Assembly: GCA_024697545.1 (NCBI GenBank)
Contig: JAILFN010000067.1
Location: 1 to 64,000, forward strand
Reading direction: 5' to 3'
Length of the DNA stretch: 64,000 bases
From: Ruminococcus sp.
GTDB taxonomy: Bacteria; Bacillota; Clostridia; Oscillospirales; Ruminococcaceae
A program made the position numbers and the translations under genes. Positions 63,164 to 64,000 of this stretch are shown here, piece after piece; position 1 is the first letter of the stretch; each line of letters begins with the position of its first letter. The notes below the pieces were generated by a model. The model did no database searches. It saw only the letters and a list, made by a program, of their open reading frames with translations, and was not told the origin of the DNA.

Positions 63164-63925
63164 TCAGTCAAGCTCACGCCTTGTGAATGCCAGATATCCG
63201 AGTACCGCCGATGCCGCGGCGACAACGGCTATGCCCGTATAGCAGGTCATGCGGTAGCTGTCGGTGCAGCCCACTGCCATCTTGCTCATCACGGTGCTTA
63301 TCTCATACTTTAGCAAATGCTCGGCTGTGTTCTTCGTAGACTTTATGCCGAAGAGCAAAAGCGAAACGGTAGTGTAAACAATGGGTGTGATTATCGTCAC
63401 CGAATTGAGAACAGCACCTTTCCTGAAGAAGAACGCCACAAGGATGAACACCGCAACGAACCCCGCGATCACGGGCAGCTGCCTGAAAAGCGCCTTGGTG
63501 AACTCCCCCGCGGGCGAGCTGTACTTGCTGCCGTTTATCACCCTGTTGAGTAAGTAGAAGATGTAGCAGGCGAGGGTGTAGGAAACTACCGAATAGAGCA
63601 TCGTGAAGATGAACTTCGTAAGATAATACACATTCTTGCTTATCGACGAGGATATGGTGTTCTTTATCGTATGCTCATTGAATTCCGCAGATATCAGGTT
63701 GTACACGGGGATTATCAGCAGGAAGTAATAGGTAAAGTTCATACCGAGCTGAACGATATCCATTTTGAGCGAGGGCGGGTAATCAAAGGAAGCCCCGAAG
63801 CTGACACCGCCCGGCTCCTTGAATAACACGGAGATCAGCGAGGTGCCCAGAGAAGCTGTCCAGAAAAACCAGAATCCGAAACCTTTTGTCAGGCGGTAAA
63901 GCTCCGCACGCATCATATTTATCAT
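63164..63925 (-). CDS. ABC-2-type permease, lantibiotic-immunity-like
   Basis: From the ATG at 63925 (GGGGAGG 7 nt upstream) the protein has 253 residues and six predicted transmembrane helices. It begins with MINMMRAELYRLTKGFGFWFF and has a long first extracellular loop. The size and N-terminus fit the EpiG/MutG-like permeases of peptide immunity or resistance transporters. It overlaps the ATPase stop by one base (TGATG) and the kinase gene follows. The track's GTG at 63928 is one codon earlier. Confidence 0.82.
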   Translation of the reverse strand: MINMMRAELYRLTKGFGFWFFWTASLGTSLISVLFKEPGGVSFGASFDYPPSLKMDIVQLGMNFTYYFLLIIPVYNLISAEFNEHTIKNTISSSISKNVYYLTKFIFTMLYSVVSYTLACYIFYLLNRVINGSKYSSPAGEFTKALFRQLPVIAGFVAVFILVAFFFRKGAVLNSVTIITPIVYTTVSLLLFGIKSTKNTAEHLLKYEISTVMSKMAVGCTDSYRMTCYTGIAVVAAASAVLGYLAFTRRELD

Positions 63926-64000
63926 CACGATACCTCCCCCACAAGCTGCTTGAAGTAATCCTCGAGAGAAACTCCCGATTCGGTTATTGAGTTGACAGTG
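63925..64000 (-). CDS. ABC transporter ATP-binding protein, C-terminal end (partial)
   Basis: Only the last 24 codons are inside the window, reading ...SGVSLEDYFKQLVGEVS and stopping at TGA (63925-63927). The SLEDYFxxL ending is typical of ATPases paired with this class of permease. The gene continues beyond the right edge. Confidence 0.65.
   Translation of the reverse strand, partial: TVNSITESGVSLEDYFKQLVGEVS

Overview
The window looks like a chromosomal segment of a Ruminococcus-like anaerobic Firmicute (Oscillospiraceae). The evidence is the gene families: a flavodiiron/high-molecular-weight rubredoxin pair, iorAB with a phenylacetate-CoA-ligase-like gene, a Trp T-box leader, a TSCPD protein, a surface-anchored cohesin-like protein, AGGAGG-type ribosome sites, and sigma-A promoters that nearly all have a 17-bp spacer. 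Base composition is moderate in GC and even. I see no tRNA, rRNA, CRISPR array, transposase or prophage, and no clear pseudogene. The species cannot be fixed from the sequence.

Layout. 0-4.8 kb (minus strand): Hrb and FprA (oxygen/NO detoxification), a TPM-domain surface protein paired with a zinc-ribbon membrane protein, and a DUF3343 protein. 4.8-7.1 kb: glgB co-transcribed with a MarR regulator. 7.3-13 kb: a minus-strand operon iorA - three small genes - iorB - paaK-like - DUF1877 - ACT, probably for interconversion of aryl pyruvates and aryl-acyl-CoA. 13.1-19.9 kb (plus strand): uvrB, a lipoprotein, uvrA, an RluA-type pseudouridine synthase. 20-25.6 kb: PHP phosphoesterase, TSCPD protein, GDPD, PpiC-like foldase lipoprotein, an unassigned nuclease-like/wHTH protein, a D-Ala-D-Ala carboxypeptidase. 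25.6-33.1 kb: Trp T-box followed by trpE-trpS-trpGD-trpC-trpB-trpA, with no trpF. 33.2-36.7 kb (minus): a YtrA-type GntR/ABC operon that begins with two small membrane proteins and has a probable operator at its promoter. 37-38.8 kb: an orphan cohesin-like TM protein and a convergent AraC regulator. 39.3-43.6 kb (plus): small membrane proteins, flavin reductase, acpS, nnrDE, a lipoprotein. 43.7-48.8 kb (minus): three monocistronic secreted/surface proteins, the last with a VWA domain. 49-52 kb (plus): a structured leader, a sensor with a degenerate GGDEF domain, and an orphan solute-binding lipoprotein. 52.2-56.4 kb: tgt, a membrane protein, a HAD phosphatase, an acyl-CoA synthetase. 56.4-59.5 kb (minus): FkbM methyltransferase, a long palindromic element, a PH-like protein, a DMT exporter, a DUF3783 protein. 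59.7-62.2 kb (plus): CheY, an MshEN/CheX-like protein, prfB. 62.2-64 kb (minus): histidine kinase, ABC-2 permease and the end of its ATPase.

The most interesting parts are the CheY/MshEN-CheX pair, the degenerate-GGDEF sensor with its solute-binding partner and structured leader, the orphan cohesin protein, the palindromic element at 57.5 kb, possible ATA/ATC start codons in two small genes inside the ior operon, and the missing trpF. All functional assignments come from reading motifs; no database search was run.
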